64,000 nt of DNA from positions 1 through 64,000 of the forward strand of contig DDWZ01000032.1 in assembly GCA_002347095.1 (NCBI GenBank), in the 5' to 3' direction. The notes under the pieces were generated by a model. It was not told where the DNA came from and did no database searches. It was given only the letters and a program-made list of their open reading frames with translations. Both the position numbers and the translations under genes were made by a program. Positions 17,361 to 26,239 of the stretch are shown piece by piece; within the stretch, counting starts at the first letter, position 1, and each line of letters begins with the position of its first letter. The stretch comes from Desulfobulbaceae bacterium UBA2273. GTDB taxonomy: Bacteria > Desulfobacterota > Desulfobulbia > Desulfobulbales > Desulfurivibrionaceae.

Positions 17361-18224
17361 TCATGATATATCCCTGTCCCTCGTGGGAAAGCGGCTGATG
17401 TGGTTGCGGATTTGGACGAACCTGAGCGGATCGACCGGCCGGTTTCGGTAGTGGATTTCATAGTGGAGATGGGTGCCGGTGCTCCTGCCGGAGTTTCCCA
17501 TCAGTCCGATGGTCTGTCCTCTGATTACCTGGTCGCCGGTAGAAACCAGCTTTTTCTGCAGATGATAGTAACGGGTGCGGAAGACCTTGCCGTGCTTGAT
17601 CTCGACGAAGTTGCCGCATTCTTCGTTGCAGCCATGCTCCGACACAACTCCGTCGGCCGGAGCGCTGATTTTTTGGCCAGCCCGGCCTTTGATGTCGAGG
17701 CCGCCATGGAAGGCCGGTTTTTGGTTGATGGGGTCGAGCCGGTTACCATATGTCGAGCTGACGATCCCCCGGGTAGGAGGCCCCAGAGGCACGGAGTTGA
17801 CCGCGTTGAGAAAGCGATCCACCTCCAGGGTGAGATCCTGGCAGGAATCCTTCACCGGTTTGCGGAACGGGCCGCCGGCACCGTCCGCGCTTTTTTTCAT
17901 TTTGAGGGCCACTCCCACTTTATTCAGAATGGACTCGATGAGTCGGCTTCGCTTCTTGAGTTCGGCCAAGGAGGAGTTGACTTGGGCCCGCTGATCACGA
18001 ATTCGTTGATTGAGGGACTTGCTTGCGGCAAGCTCGGACTCAAGGGCAGCGATCTGCCGACGCTGGGCAAGGTATCGACCGGAGAAAAACCAGCCGGTGA
18101 CGCTGCCGCCGATAAGGAGGAAAAAAACAGCGGCCAGGGCGCATCGCGCCCTTCTGCCGGGAAGGAAAAAAGCCGGGTTTTTTCCTCGTTCGCTGGTGAT
18201 GATACGGTGTAGCTGTTCGTGCAT
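17361..18224 (-). CDS. M23 family (LytM-type) metallopeptidase
   Basis: 287 residues. A cytoplasmic N-terminus, one membrane anchor (about 28-48) and a periplasmic coiled coil (about 50-100) are followed by a complete M23 domain (about 155-275). The zinc and catalytic residues are all visible: His173 and Asp177 in HGGLDIKG, His221 in YYHLQKKL, and His252-Leu-His254 in GTHLHYEIHY. Active M23 enzymes cut peptidoglycan cross-links; the coiled coil resembles MepM- or EnvC-like architectures. Full conservation argues for an active endopeptidase rather than an amidase activator. The gene starts 61 bp after the GT83 stop and may be the last gene of that operon. Confidence 0.92.
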   Translation of the reverse strand: MHEQLHRIITSERGKNPAFFLPGRRARCALAAVFFLLIGGSVTGWFFSGRYLAQRRQIAALESELAASKSLNQRIRDQRAQVNSSLAELKKRSRLIESILNKVGVALKMKKSADGAGGPFRKPVKDSCQDLTLEVDRFLNAVNSVPLGPPTRGIVSSTYGNRLDPINQKPAFHGGLDIKGRAGQKISAPADGVVSEHGCNEECGNFVEIKHGKVFRTRYYHLQKKLVSTGDQVIRGQTIGLMGNSGRSTGTHLHYEIHYRNRPVDPLRFVQIRNHISRFPTRDRDIS

Positions 18225-18285
18225 GCAACAGAGTCTCCTTTCGATTGCGTTGAAACCGATCTGGGAGGGATGGTTTCATCTTCAG

Positions 18286-19755
18286 TCATGGTTTATGTCC
18301 CCGCAGCAAATAAAACCTTTTGTTTTCTTCCAGCTTGAGAAAGCGGGCGGTAATCGTAGATGGCACCAGTGCCCAGCGCTCCTTTTCAACAACCAGATAG
18401 AGACTTCCCACACCATCAAGGAGCGGCTCCAGTTCCGGCAGAGTTTCGATGAGGGCGGCGTTTCCCTCGGAGTAAAACTCTGCGGAATAGGGGCGGTGAA
18501 AAAGATAGAGCAACCGGGTGCTGGACCGGGAATCGAACATCCGTTCCTTGCGGTAGGCGGCAACGAGTTTTTTCTGGCTCCGTTCGGCCGGGCCGATGCC
18601 CAGGCCGACGACTACGGCAAGGATCGCCCCGATCAGCAGCAGCATCCCGACCGATCCCCAGCGCAAGGCCGCTGAGGAGTGATCTTTTTCATGGAGCCAT
18701 TCACCGCTCAGCAGGGCAAAGGCCGGCAAGCCGGTCAGAACATAGGTCGGCAGGATGTTTCGGGCCGCAGTGAAAAAGAGCAACGGGGTCAGAGCCCAGG
18801 CAAGCAGATAGACCTGCCGCTCGTCCCGCCAGGGTGGCTGCTTCTGAAGCCGATGACGCCCCTCCCGGCTGAGAAGCCGCAGCGGCAGGAGCAGGGACCA
18901 GGGCAGGGCGCACTCAAGCCAATAGAACCAGATGGTGCCGCGGGGTCGCAGGTGGCCGCCGCCGTACAGATCGCCCTGCCATCCCGGCTCGATGAAGCGT
19001 TGCCAGTGCTCGCCGACCAGAAAGTATTCGAGAAAGCCGGGGGTCTTGAGCTCGGCCAGCCAATACCAGGGGACGCTCAGGGCTGCGGTCAGGGCAAGCC
19101 CGCTGAGCCAGGGCAGGCGTTGCCAGGTTTCCCGCCACCGGCGTTGATGGAGCAGCCAGACCGCAAGCGGCAGGCCGGTGAGGACCAGGGCCACCGGCCC
19201 CTTGGCCAGCAGGCAGACGGCCAGCCCGACAAAGAAAGCGTAGCCCCAGGCCCGGCCTTGCCGTCCTTGAAGCATAAGCACCTGTCGGAAGGCGACCATG
19301 CAGAGGGTGGTGCCGAAAAGCAGGGCGGGATCGGTCATCACCGCGCCGCTACTGACAAAGAACAGGGCCGAACTCGCCAACACTACCGTCGCGGTCAGGG
19401 CCGAAGTACGACCGTATTGTCTGGCCGCCAGCGACCAGACCAGGGCGACAACCAGCAGGGAGAGAAGAAAGGAAGGCAGGCGGGCGGCAAACTCGTTGAT
19501 CCCGAACAGCTTCATGGCGGCGGCGGCGAGCCAGGTTGACAGGGGCGGCTTGCCCCAGAACGGAACGCCCGAGCTGATCTGCGGGGTGATCCAGTCGCCG
19601 GAAACTGTCATCAGCCGAGCGATCTCGCCGTAGCGGGCCTCGGTGGTATCCGCCAGGGGATAGAGATCAAGTGAGAAGAAGCGCAGCAGGCCAAGGGCGA
19701 TCAGGACGGTCCACAGCCAGCGGCGAAGCGCGATAGGATTTCCGTTCTCCATCAT
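18286..19755 (-). CDS. ArnT-like (GT83) membrane glycosyltransferase
   Basis: 489 residues with about ten to twelve hydrophobic segments. The first periplasmic loop carries the acidic catalytic motif LYPLADTTEARYGEIARLM typical of ArnT/PMT-type GT-C enzymes, and VPFWGKPPLSTW follows. These enzymes take a sugar from an undecaprenyl-phosphate donor and add it to lipid A or another surface acceptor on the periplasmic side. The ATG overlaps the stop of the preceding GT2 gene (ATGA); a second ATG is the next codon. The upstream GT2 and GtrA genes would make and flip the donor. The sugar and acceptor cannot be read from sequence; no ArnA/ArnB/ArnD homologues are present, so aminoarabinose is not implied. 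Confidence 0.87.
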   Translation of the reverse strand: MMENGNPIALRRWLWTVLIALGLLRFFSLDLYPLADTTEARYGEIARLMTVSGDWITPQISSGVPFWGKPPLSTWLAAAAMKLFGINEFAARLPSFLLSLLVVALVWSLAARQYGRTSALTATVVLASSALFFVSSGAVMTDPALLFGTTLCMVAFRQVLMLQGRQGRAWGYAFFVGLAVCLLAKGPVALVLTGLPLAVWLLHQRRWRETWQRLPWLSGLALTAALSVPWYWLAELKTPGFLEYFLVGEHWQRFIEPGWQGDLYGGGHLRPRGTIWFYWLECALPWSLLLPLRLLSREGRHRLQKQPPWRDERQVYLLAWALTPLLFFTAARNILPTYVLTGLPAFALLSGEWLHEKDHSSAALRWGSVGMLLLIGAILAVVVGLGIGPAERSQKKLVAAYRKERMFDSRSSTRLLYLFHRPYSAEFYSEGNAALIETLPELEPLLDGVGSLYLVVEKERWALVPSTITARFLKLEENKRFYLLRGHKP

Positions 19756-20774
19756 CACGGCATCTCTTTCCGGATCGGCGTCAGGGATGCCTGTCCGGCA
19801 CCGAGCCAATATCGCCGGTTCAGCAGGTACAGAGGGCGCTGTTTGCTTTCGATGAACATCCGGCCCAGGTACTCGCCGATAATGCCGATGGCCAGCAATT
19901 GCAGGCCGCCCAGAAAAAGAAGCACCACTATCAGACCGGAATGACCGGAAAGCGAAGCGCCGAGGAACATGGCTTTTCCGAAGACGAAAAGCCCGGAGAA
20001 AAGGGCCGCCAGCACGATCAGGCCCCCCACATAAATGGCAAGGGTGAGGGGGGCGACCGTCAAGGAGGTGATCCCTTCCAGGGCCAGATTCCATAAGCGC
20101 CAGTAGTTCCACTTGCTTACTCCCGCCCGGCGAGCATTGCGGTGGTAGACGATCTCCTTGCAGGGAAAGCCGATCCAGGCAAACAGGCCCTTCATGAATC
20201 GGGTGCGTTCCGGCAACTGCTTCAGGGCATCGAGCGCCCGCCGGCTCAGCAGCCGAAAGTCGCCGACATCGGCCGGAATCTGTACCTGGCCGATTCGACT
20301 CATCAGAGCGTAGAAGAGTCGAGCCGTCCCTTTTTTAAGCCAGGTTTCCCCTGCCCGGCTGAGCCGACGCATAAAGACCATCTCGTAGCCGTTGCGCCAC
20401 TCCCGGACCATTTCGGGAATCAGCTCCGGCGGGTCCTGCAGGTCGGCGTCGATGACGATTGCGGCATCCCCCCGGGCGTAATCAAGGCCGGCGCTCATCG
20501 CCGCCTCCTTGCCGAAATTGCGGCTCAGATCGAGGATCTGCACTCGCGCATCCTGCCGCATCAGTTGCTGCAACCGGCCAAGGGAGCCATCGGTGCTGCC
20601 GTCGTTGACGTAGATGATCTCCTGCCGTTCTACCTCGGCCATCGCCAAAGCGGCGGAAAGCCGGAGGTGGAAGTCGACAAGCATCTCCTGTTCGTTGAAA
20701 ACCGGAACGACCACCGACAGCAGGGCGTTCCGGTTAAGGGAAATGATGTGCTGCTCTGAGTCCCGATGTCGCAT
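19755..20774 (-). CDS. GT2 family polyprenyl-phosphate glycosyltransferase (GtrB/DPM1-like)
   Basis: 339 residues from the ATG at 20774, which has GGAGG eight bases upstream inside the end of the GtrA gene. An N-terminal GT-A domain contains LSVVVPVFNEQEMLVDF, YVNDGSTDGS, LSRNFGKEAAMSAGLDYARG and the metal-binding Asp-Ala-Asp in VIDADLQDPPELIPEM. Two C-terminal transmembrane helices (about 225-300) are characteristic of GtrB, ArnC and DPM1-like enzymes that transfer a nucleotide sugar to undecaprenyl phosphate in the cytoplasmic leaflet. The tight layout with GtrA and an ArnT-like enzyme supports that role. The nucleotide sugar is unknown. Confidence 0.93.
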   Translation of the reverse strand: MRHRDSEQHIISLNRNALLSVVVPVFNEQEMLVDFHLRLSAALAMAEVERQEIIYVNDGSTDGSLGRLQQLMRQDARVQILDLSRNFGKEAAMSAGLDYARGDAAIVIDADLQDPPELIPEMVREWRNGYEMVFMRRLSRAGETWLKKGTARLFYALMSRIGQVQIPADVGDFRLLSRRALDALKQLPERTRFMKGLFAWIGFPCKEIVYHRNARRAGVSKWNYWRLWNLALEGITSLTVAPLTLAIYVGGLIVLAALFSGLFVFGKAMFLGASLSGHSGLIVVLLFLGGLQLLAIGIIGEYLGRMFIESKQRPLYLLNRRYWLGAGQASLTPIRKEMP

Positions 20775-20788
20775 GCCTGGCTCCTCCC

Positions 20789-21187
20789 TCAAAAAGTCCA
20801 TCTTCGATTGACCGCATAACCCACCCAGAATTGGCTGACCGTCGCCAATACCTGCGCCGGACCGAGAGACCAGCCAAGCAGATCGATTCCGGTGCTCAAT
20901 ACCGCAGCGTTGAGGAGAAGACCGCCACCGGCCACCAGATAAAACCGGATCGCCGCCTCCCGGTGTTTTTTGCCGCTGCGAAAGATCAGGTAGTAGTGCA
21001 ACAGGTAGATGAGGGTCGCGCCGACCGCCGCCCCGCAGGTCGAGGCGGTCAGAGGATCAAGGCCGACCGGCCTGAGCAGGAAGGCCAGCAGGCCGTAATG
21101 CGCGGTCGTGCCGATGAGCCCGGCCCCGAGATATTTCGGCAATTCGACCAGAATGCCGTCCACCTTGTTCATCGTGCTTGTGTTCAT
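20789..21187 (-). CDS. GtrA family putative flippase
   Basis: 132 residues with four predicted transmembrane helices, the full length of GtrA proteins. Recognisable sequence includes LPKYLGAGLIGTTAHYGLLA in helix 1, a central YLLHYYLIFRSG loop, and the C-terminal VGYAVNRRWTF, which is the classic family ending. GtrA proteins are believed to flip undecaprenyl-phosphate-linked sugars to the periplasm. The start overlaps the stop of the histidine kinase gene by four bases and the gene precedes the GT2 start, so all are translationally linked. Confidence 0.93.
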   Translation of the reverse strand: MNTSTMNKVDGILVELPKYLGAGLIGTTAHYGLLAFLLRPVGLDPLTASTCGAAVGATLIYLLHYYLIFRSGKKHREAAIRFYLVAGGGLLLNAAVLSTGIDLLGWSLGPAQVLATVSQFWVGYAVNRRWTF

Positions 21188-22629
21188 CTCCGGGCTTCTC
21201 CTGGCTCCAAGCTGGGGATTGCCTTTTTAGACGGGGCCTCTTCCGCGGCAGGCAGCCAGATCCGGAAGCTGCTGCCGCCGCCCGGCCCGCTGGACAGCTC
21301 AATCCGACCCCCGTTGATCTCCACCGCCCATTTGGCGATGGCCAGCCCCAGGCCCGCGCCGCCGGTATCCCGGGAACGCCCTCTGTCCACCCGATAAAAG
21401 CGATCAAAGACCCGTCCCTGGTGTTCGGGGCCGACACCCGGCCCCGAGTCGGCGATTTCGACAAAACAGATGCTCATGCTTTGCCCGACCAGAACACGGA
21501 TTGTTCCGCCGGCCGGAGTATATTTGATGGCGTTGTGGAGAATGTTGCCGATGGCCTGGCGGAAGATCCTATGGTCAAGCCGCACTTGGCAGGGCTGTTC
21601 GACCTCAAGCGAGAGCTGCTGGTCTTTTTCTTCGGCAAGAACCATGAGCAGCGCTATTGCGTCCCTGGCCAGGTCGCCGAGATCGTGCCTTGTCAGCACC
21701 GGCCGGACGATGCCGCTCTCCGTTCTGGCCAGGGCGAGCAGCTCGTTTACCAGACGGGTCAGCTTTTCCACCTCCTCCAGCATGCTGGCGATAGTCTCCC
21801 TGCAACCGGCCGCTCCGCCATTGGGGGAGCGCAGGGCCATTTCGCCTACGCTGCGGATGGCCGCCAAGGGCGTGCGCAGCTCATGGGAGGCGTCCGCGGT
21901 GAAGAGTTTCATCTGCTCAAAAGAGCGATCGAGCTTGGCCAGAAGGTCGTTGAAGGCCATGGAGAGCTGGCCGAGCTCATCGTCGGGATTGTCCACCGGC
22001 AGCCTTTCGCTGAGGCGGTCGGCTGAAATGACCTGCATCCTGGCGATGATCCTTTTCAGCGGCGACAGAACCCGTCCGGCAACAAAGTAGCCGCCGACCA
22101 AGGCCAGTAAGACCGCCACCGGAAAGAGCAGGATCTGAACCAGAAGCAGATGCCCCATTTCCTCGGAAATCCGGTCCAGGGAGCGGGCGGCCAGGATTTC
22201 GACCTGTTTCCCCTCGACCAGGTGAATTTCCCGGATCAGCAGCAGCTGCCTTCCGTCAGTCAGGTAAAAAGGCTGAAAGTTTTTTTTGTGGGCGGCTCCC
22301 ATGATAGGAGGCAGGGAAAAGAAAAGCTCCTGGGTAAAGTTGCGGTAGAGCAATTTGCCGTCCGGGCTGCGGACTTCGATCCACCGCTCCGGTCCATGCT
22401 GCAGCTCGTGGTGGCTGTCCCAGACAAGGCGTCCGTCGTTGTCTCGCTTGAGAAAGCTTTCCGCAGCTACGACATCGTCCTGTAGCCGGGCTTTTAATTC
22501 GATGTTCAATTGCTTCCAGAGAAACATCTGGCTGAACAGCATGTACAGGAGGAGGGTCACCACCAGCACCCCGAGGTGCCAGAAGGTGATGCGGGTCCGG
22601 ATGCTCTGACAGACGCGGGGTAATGTCAT
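21184..22629 (-). CDS. Membrane sensor histidine kinase (PmrB/QseC-like class)
   Basis: 481 residues. TM1 (about 17-38), a periplasmic sensor loop of about 120 residues, TM2 (about 163-186), a HAMP region (about 187-240), HisKA with His249 in FTADASHELRTPLAAIRSV, and a HATPase_c domain with N box, GPGVGPEHQ and GGAGLGLAIAKWAVE. It overlaps its response regulator gene by four bases upstream and GtrA by four bases downstream. Kinases of this architecture that control lipid A modification (PmrB type) sense envelope stress or cations; that stimulus is inferred from the operon and not visible in the sensor loop. Confidence 0.93.
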   Translation of the reverse strand: MTLPRVCQSIRTRITFWHLGVLVVTLLLYMLFSQMFLWKQLNIELKARLQDDVVAAESFLKRDNDGRLVWDSHHELQHGPERWIEVRSPDGKLLYRNFTQELFFSLPPIMGAAHKKNFQPFYLTDGRQLLLIREIHLVEGKQVEILAARSLDRISEEMGHLLLVQILLFPVAVLLALVGGYFVAGRVLSPLKRIIARMQVISADRLSERLPVDNPDDELGQLSMAFNDLLAKLDRSFEQMKLFTADASHELRTPLAAIRSVGEMALRSPNGGAAGCRETIASMLEEVEKLTRLVNELLALARTESGIVRPVLTRHDLGDLARDAIALLMVLAEEKDQQLSLEVEQPCQVRLDHRIFRQAIGNILHNAIKYTPAGGTIRVLVGQSMSICFVEIADSGPGVGPEHQGRVFDRFYRVDRGRSRDTGGAGLGLAIAKWAVEINGGRIELSSGPGGGSSFRIWLPAAEEAPSKKAIPSLEPGEARR

Positions 22630-23312
22630 GGAGTTTCCCTTTTCAGAATGAAGCCCACGCCACGGAGCGTGTGGATCAGCCTTTCGCCGGGCTCCTGGTC
22701 GATTTTTTTACGCAGCCGCATGAGATGCACATCGATGACATTATCGAGGGGAGTGGCCCGGGTCGTTTCCTTCCAGACCTCCCGGGCGATCATTTCTCGG
22801 CTGACGAAGCGGCCCTGATGGCGCAGCAGGTAGGCCAGCAGGTCGAATTCTTTCGCGGTCAGATTAATCGGCTGGCCGCCGCGGCGCACTTCTCTGGTCA
22901 CCAGATCAAGTTCCAGGTCGGCGATTTGCAGATGAAAATCTTGTTCTGTTCTGCCGCGTCGCAGTAGAACACGAATCCGGGCCAGGAGTTCACTGAGGGC
23001 AAAAGGCTTGACCATGTAGTCATCCGCGCCGCTGTCCAGGCCGAGGATGCGGTCTCCCACCGTGTCCCGCGCGGTGAGGATCAGGACCATGGTCCGTTCG
23101 TCGGTGCGGCGCAAGGCTTCAAGAATATCCAGGCCGCTCCGACCGGGAAGCATGAGGTCGAGGACCACCACGTCAAAGGTCTCGGTGCTGGCCAGAAAAA
23201 ATCCTTCCTCGCCGGTCTGGGCAGTAGTGACAACGTATTCTTCCTCCTCAAGGGCCTGTTTGAGAACCTGAACAACCTTGGGCTCATCTTCGATGACCAG
23301 AATCCGTTTCAT
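22626..23312 (-). CDS. OmpR/PhoB-family response regulator
   Basis: 228 residues. Receiver domain (1-118) with acidic pair Glu9-Asp10 region in LVIEDEPKV, phosphoacceptor Asp52 in VVVLDLMLPG, and the conserved Lys in YMVKPFALSELLARI. The C-terminal winged helix (about 128-225) has the OmpR signature LTAKEFDLLAYLLRHQGRFVS and VIDVHLMRLRKKID. It is the first gene of a leftward operon with a histidine kinase, GtrA, GT2 and GT83 genes, which are its likely targets together with itself. Confidence 0.95.
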   Translation of the reverse strand: MKRILVIEDEPKVVQVLKQALEEEEYVVTTAQTGEEGFFLASTETFDVVVLDLMLPGRSGLDILEALRRTDERTMVLILTARDTVGDRILGLDSGADDYMVKPFALSELLARIRVLLRRGRTEQDFHLQIADLELDLVTREVRRGGQPINLTAKEFDLLAYLLRHQGRFVSREMIAREVWKETTRATPLDNVIDVHLMRLRKKIDQEPGERLIHTLRGVGFILKRETP

Positions 23313-23742
23313 GCCAATCCTATAGCGTAGTGCTGTGGTTGGGACAACTTATGTTTTTCTGAATTTTTGTTAAGAAAGAAGGGGGGAAATTGGAATCATT
23401 ATGAACTATGTGACAGATCAGGAGGGGGGAGAGTGTGTCCTGCCGGGCGTAAGCAAGGCTGCCGTGCAGATCATCAAATAACTCATGGGTTTTTTACCGC
23501 CTCATTTTTCGGAGAGAGTGCGTTTCCCTTGCCATACCCATTTTGAGACCGGTAGGCAAGAGGTGGAAGATATATTTTTTGAGAGGCTGAGTTGTCTTGG
23601 CCTGTTGCGTAGTGCGGGTTAAGCGCCTGCCGGTGACCAGCCGGGATTCATTGCAAAAAAAAAACAAGGGGCGGAAAAATTCTCCGCCCCTTGCCCCATG
23701 CCCGGCCAGATGGTGTTGGCCCAGCATGATTTCTAGTGGTTT
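23313..23742. other. Intergenic region upstream of the two-component operon
   Basis: 430 bp between the MtrB-like gene end and the response regulator start. The left end holds the terminator at 23655-23693. The right end must hold the promoter of the leftward regulator operon; an AT-rich patch lies around 23330-23380, but no clear boxes were identified. A 26-codon rightward frame (23401-23481) is too short and unsupported to call. Confidence 0.5.
23655..23693 (-). terminator. Rho-independent terminator of the MtrB-like gene
   Basis: Perfect 11-bp stem (23665-23675 with 23683-23693) and a 7-base loop. On the minus strand it is followed by a run of ten T residues. It lies 50 bp after the barrel gene stop. 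Confidence 0.9.
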
Positions 23743-26226
23743 TTAAAAACGGTAGGTCAGGGTGACCGCACCAAAATGGGCCTCGTAGCTGGGTCCGAGG
23801 TAGCTGCCCAAGTTGATCAGCCGGTTGCCCCACTGGGTGGAGGTGGCATCGGAGGTGTCGCGCAGCAGATACTCGCTGCCCACCGATTCAAACCAGGGGG
23901 TGTCGGATTCCTGCATCCAGTCGCTGATCTTGTAGCGGTCATAGATATAGTGCAGGCCGAAGACCAGATTCTTCACGAACTGGTATTCGAGGGTGGCATT
24001 GAGGTTGTACTGTTTGTGGGTAACGGTCTCCGGACTGCGGAAGGCGTATTGGGTGTCATCCGCAAGGATGACACTAGGATCCGCCGAAGAGAGGGTGCCG
24101 AAACCGCTGTACTCGATATCGACCTTGCCTTGGGAATAGGTGTAATCCGTGGCAAGCCTGAGCGTGCCGGGGATGATTTCGTATCCAACCCCAACTCCGA
24201 CGGTGTTGGTCTTGTCGTCGGTCACCGCCATCCATTGGCTGCTGGCCCTGGTCCATGGCCCAAGGTCGTTGGTTCCGGCAATATCGGTGGGATCGAGCTT
24301 GTTGTTTTCGTTGAACTCCATGCCCCGTTGGGTGGATTCGATGGTTTCCCTGCTGCCGAAGGCGTTCAGGGTCAAACGCTCGGTGGCGGCATACGAAACA
24401 TCAAGGGCATAACGCTGGGTCTTGCTTTCCAACAGGCCGAGCTGATCGCCAGGGGTGATTTCATCATTGTCCGTCGGATCTTCGCCCAACCCGGAGGCAA
24501 GCAAGGGCTGGGTCGGCGCCACGTTGGAAGCATAGTCATCCTTCCGATAGCGATAGGAACCGGTGATGTCCAGACCTGCCTTGGGCATAACGGTGGCGGC
24601 GAGGTCGAACTGGTCGCGCTCCCGGTCGGACACGTCGAATTTCCGCATGTCCGGATGGTTGCTGAAGGAGAATTGAGGGTTGTCCCGATCCGTTCCGGCG
24701 TCGGCAAGGGCATACCAGTAGCTCTGCGCGGTAACCGTATTGTTGTAATCGCCGCCGTCACGGTCGCCGTACAGGTATTTGGCCCGCACGGTCAGCCAGT
24801 CGGTGGGCCTGGTTTTCAGCGAGGCCTTGAGCATGTTCTCCTCGGTGTTGGCCTCGCGGTACTCGCGGTCGATATCCTCCCGTTCGTACCCCAGGCCAAG
24901 GGTGGTCCGCCAGAAGGGGAGATTATACGAGGTGTCCAGGCCGTAGTTCATCTGGTCGAAGGAATAGGCCAGACTGACCCGTTTGTTCTTGTAGCTGGGA
25001 TTGCCGGTGCCCCTGGTGTCATCGGTTACGTACCACCAATTGCTTTGGGGGGTCTTGTTGTCCAAATCGTAATAGCGGACAAAGGCCCGCAGGTTCAACC
25101 GCTCGATGGGGTTGATGCTGTAATCGGCGTTGAACAGGAGGGTGTCGATTTCGGCATCGGCATTGGTGCGCGGGAGAATGCCCGTGGAATCAAAGGCGGT
25201 TGCGCTGCCCAAGCTGCTCGTGCTGTAAGGCAGCAGGGTCTCGTCCTGCTCCATTAAGCCGTAGGCCACGGTGGCGCTTAACCGGCTGGCCATGGGCAGA
25301 TCGAAGCCGAGCGCCAGCGAGGCGTTCTGGTAACGGTTGTCCGGCGCCAGGGCCCGTTGCCCGAAGCTGGCGATATTATAAGCGGCATTCCAGGTGTCAT
25401 AGCCGTTGCCGTCGACATCCGCCACATAAGGATTCTGCCAGCGGAGGGTGTCGATCTCGTTCTCAAACCCGGAGAGCAGGTAGGTGAACAGGGCCTGATA
25501 GGTGGGCTGGTTGTACTCGGCTTCGAATTTCAGCTCCTGGGTTTTGTAGTCGATGGGCTCGGCCAACTGGGCGTTGAGCGTGCGCGGCGGCCGGTCCCCG
25601 ATGGGCCCGTAGGTGAGGTTGGAACCATCCTTGCGCTCGTCGGACAGCGAGAGGCGGAACTTGAAATCCTGATGGGGAGTAATGGAAATGGTGGCTCCGG
25701 TCTTGTCCCGCTGGGTGCCCAGTTCGACCCCGTGCAAGGTGGTTGACAGCCAAGTGGCGGTGGCCGCATCGTTGGCTGTCAACTGGGCCGCGCTCGGCAC
25801 CAGGTTCGTGTTTGGGATGGGCGCCGTGCTCGGCAGGGTGAGCAGGCCGTTTCCTTGGTCGATATAGGGCGTTTTCGCCTTGTTGCTCAGGTTGTGGGGA
25901 ATCTCGTTGCGGTCGATGACCACACCCCAACTGCCGTAGTTCCCGAAGCCGAAACGGATGGACTGATCGTCCTGGAGCAGATTGGTGCCTTGAAAATCCA
26001 GGTACCGGCCGTTGTTGGGATCCACCAGCCCGAACCAGAGATCATAGAGATTGAAGCCATCTTCGAGATCCCGGTTCTTGTTGAATTTGGAGGAGTCCTG
26101 GTCCACATCCATCTGCTGGATGCCGACCGTCACTTCCCCGGAACTTTCTATTTTTGCTTCTTCCTGGGCCTGGGCAACCACGGGCGCCAGAAGGAGCAAT
26201 GATGCTAATGCATAGGTTTTCTTCAT
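23743..26226 (-). CDS. MtrB/PioB family decaheme-associated outer-membrane barrel
   Basis: 827 residues from the ATG at 26226, which has AGGAGG seven bases upstream; an ATG two codons earlier is too close. A signal peptide (about 1-20, ending VAQAQ) is followed by a very long stretch of alternating beta strands ending in a C-terminal Tyr-Arg-Phe, the aromatic signal for outer-membrane insertion. N-terminal phrases DGFNLYDLWFGLVDPNNGRY and FGFGNYGSWGVVID match MtrB/PioB barrels, which wrap a periplasmic decaheme cytochrome and let electrons cross the outer membrane. No cysteine occurs in the protein, so the N-terminal CxxC seen in Shewanella MtrB is absent. It follows the decaheme gene after 13 bp. 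Confidence 0.9.
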   Translation of the reverse strand: MKKTYALASLLLLAPVVAQAQEEAKIESSGEVTVGIQQMDVDQDSSKFNKNRDLEDGFNLYDLWFGLVDPNNGRYLDFQGTNLLQDDQSIRFGFGNYGSWGVVIDRNEIPHNLSNKAKTPYIDQGNGLLTLPSTAPIPNTNLVPSAAQLTANDAATATWLSTTLHGVELGTQRDKTGATISITPHQDFKFRLSLSDERKDGSNLTYGPIGDRPPRTLNAQLAEPIDYKTQELKFEAEYNQPTYQALFTYLLSGFENEIDTLRWQNPYVADVDGNGYDTWNAAYNIASFGQRALAPDNRYQNASLALGFDLPMASRLSATVAYGLMEQDETLLPYSTSSLGSATAFDSTGILPRTNADAEIDTLLFNADYSINPIERLNLRAFVRYYDLDNKTPQSNWWYVTDDTRGTGNPSYKNKRVSLAYSFDQMNYGLDTSYNLPFWRTTLGLGYEREDIDREYREANTEENMLKASLKTRPTDWLTVRAKYLYGDRDGGDYNNTVTAQSYWYALADAGTDRDNPQFSFSNHPDMRKFDVSDRERDQFDLAATVMPKAGLDITGSYRYRKDDYASNVAPTQPLLASGLGEDPTDNDEITPGDQLGLLESKTQRYALDVSYAATERLTLNAFGSRETIESTQRGMEFNENNKLDPTDIAGTNDLGPWTRASSQWMAVTDDKTNTVGVGVGYEIIPGTLRLATDYTYSQGKVDIEYSGFGTLSSADPSVILADDTQYAFRSPETVTHKQYNLNATLEYQFVKNLVFGLHYIYDRYKISDWMQESDTPWFESVGSEYLLRDTSDATSTQWGNRLINLGSYLGPSYEAHFGAVTLTYRF

Positions 26227-26239
26227 GATCATGCCTCCT

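Noticed and set aside
18286..23312. Aminoarabinose (Arn) lipid A operon
   Set aside because: Only ArnT-like and ArnC-like genes are present with GtrA; arnA, arnB, arnD, arnE and arnF are missing, so the sugar cannot be named.
23494..23727. 77-codon minus-strand frame downstream of the two-component operon
   Set aside because: It runs through the terminator hairpin and low-complexity tracts, with no ribosome binding site or family features.
23776..25257. 493-codon plus-strand frame opposite the barrel gene
   Set aside because: Low-complexity Gly/Val-rich shadow of a beta-barrel; no start signal or homology.
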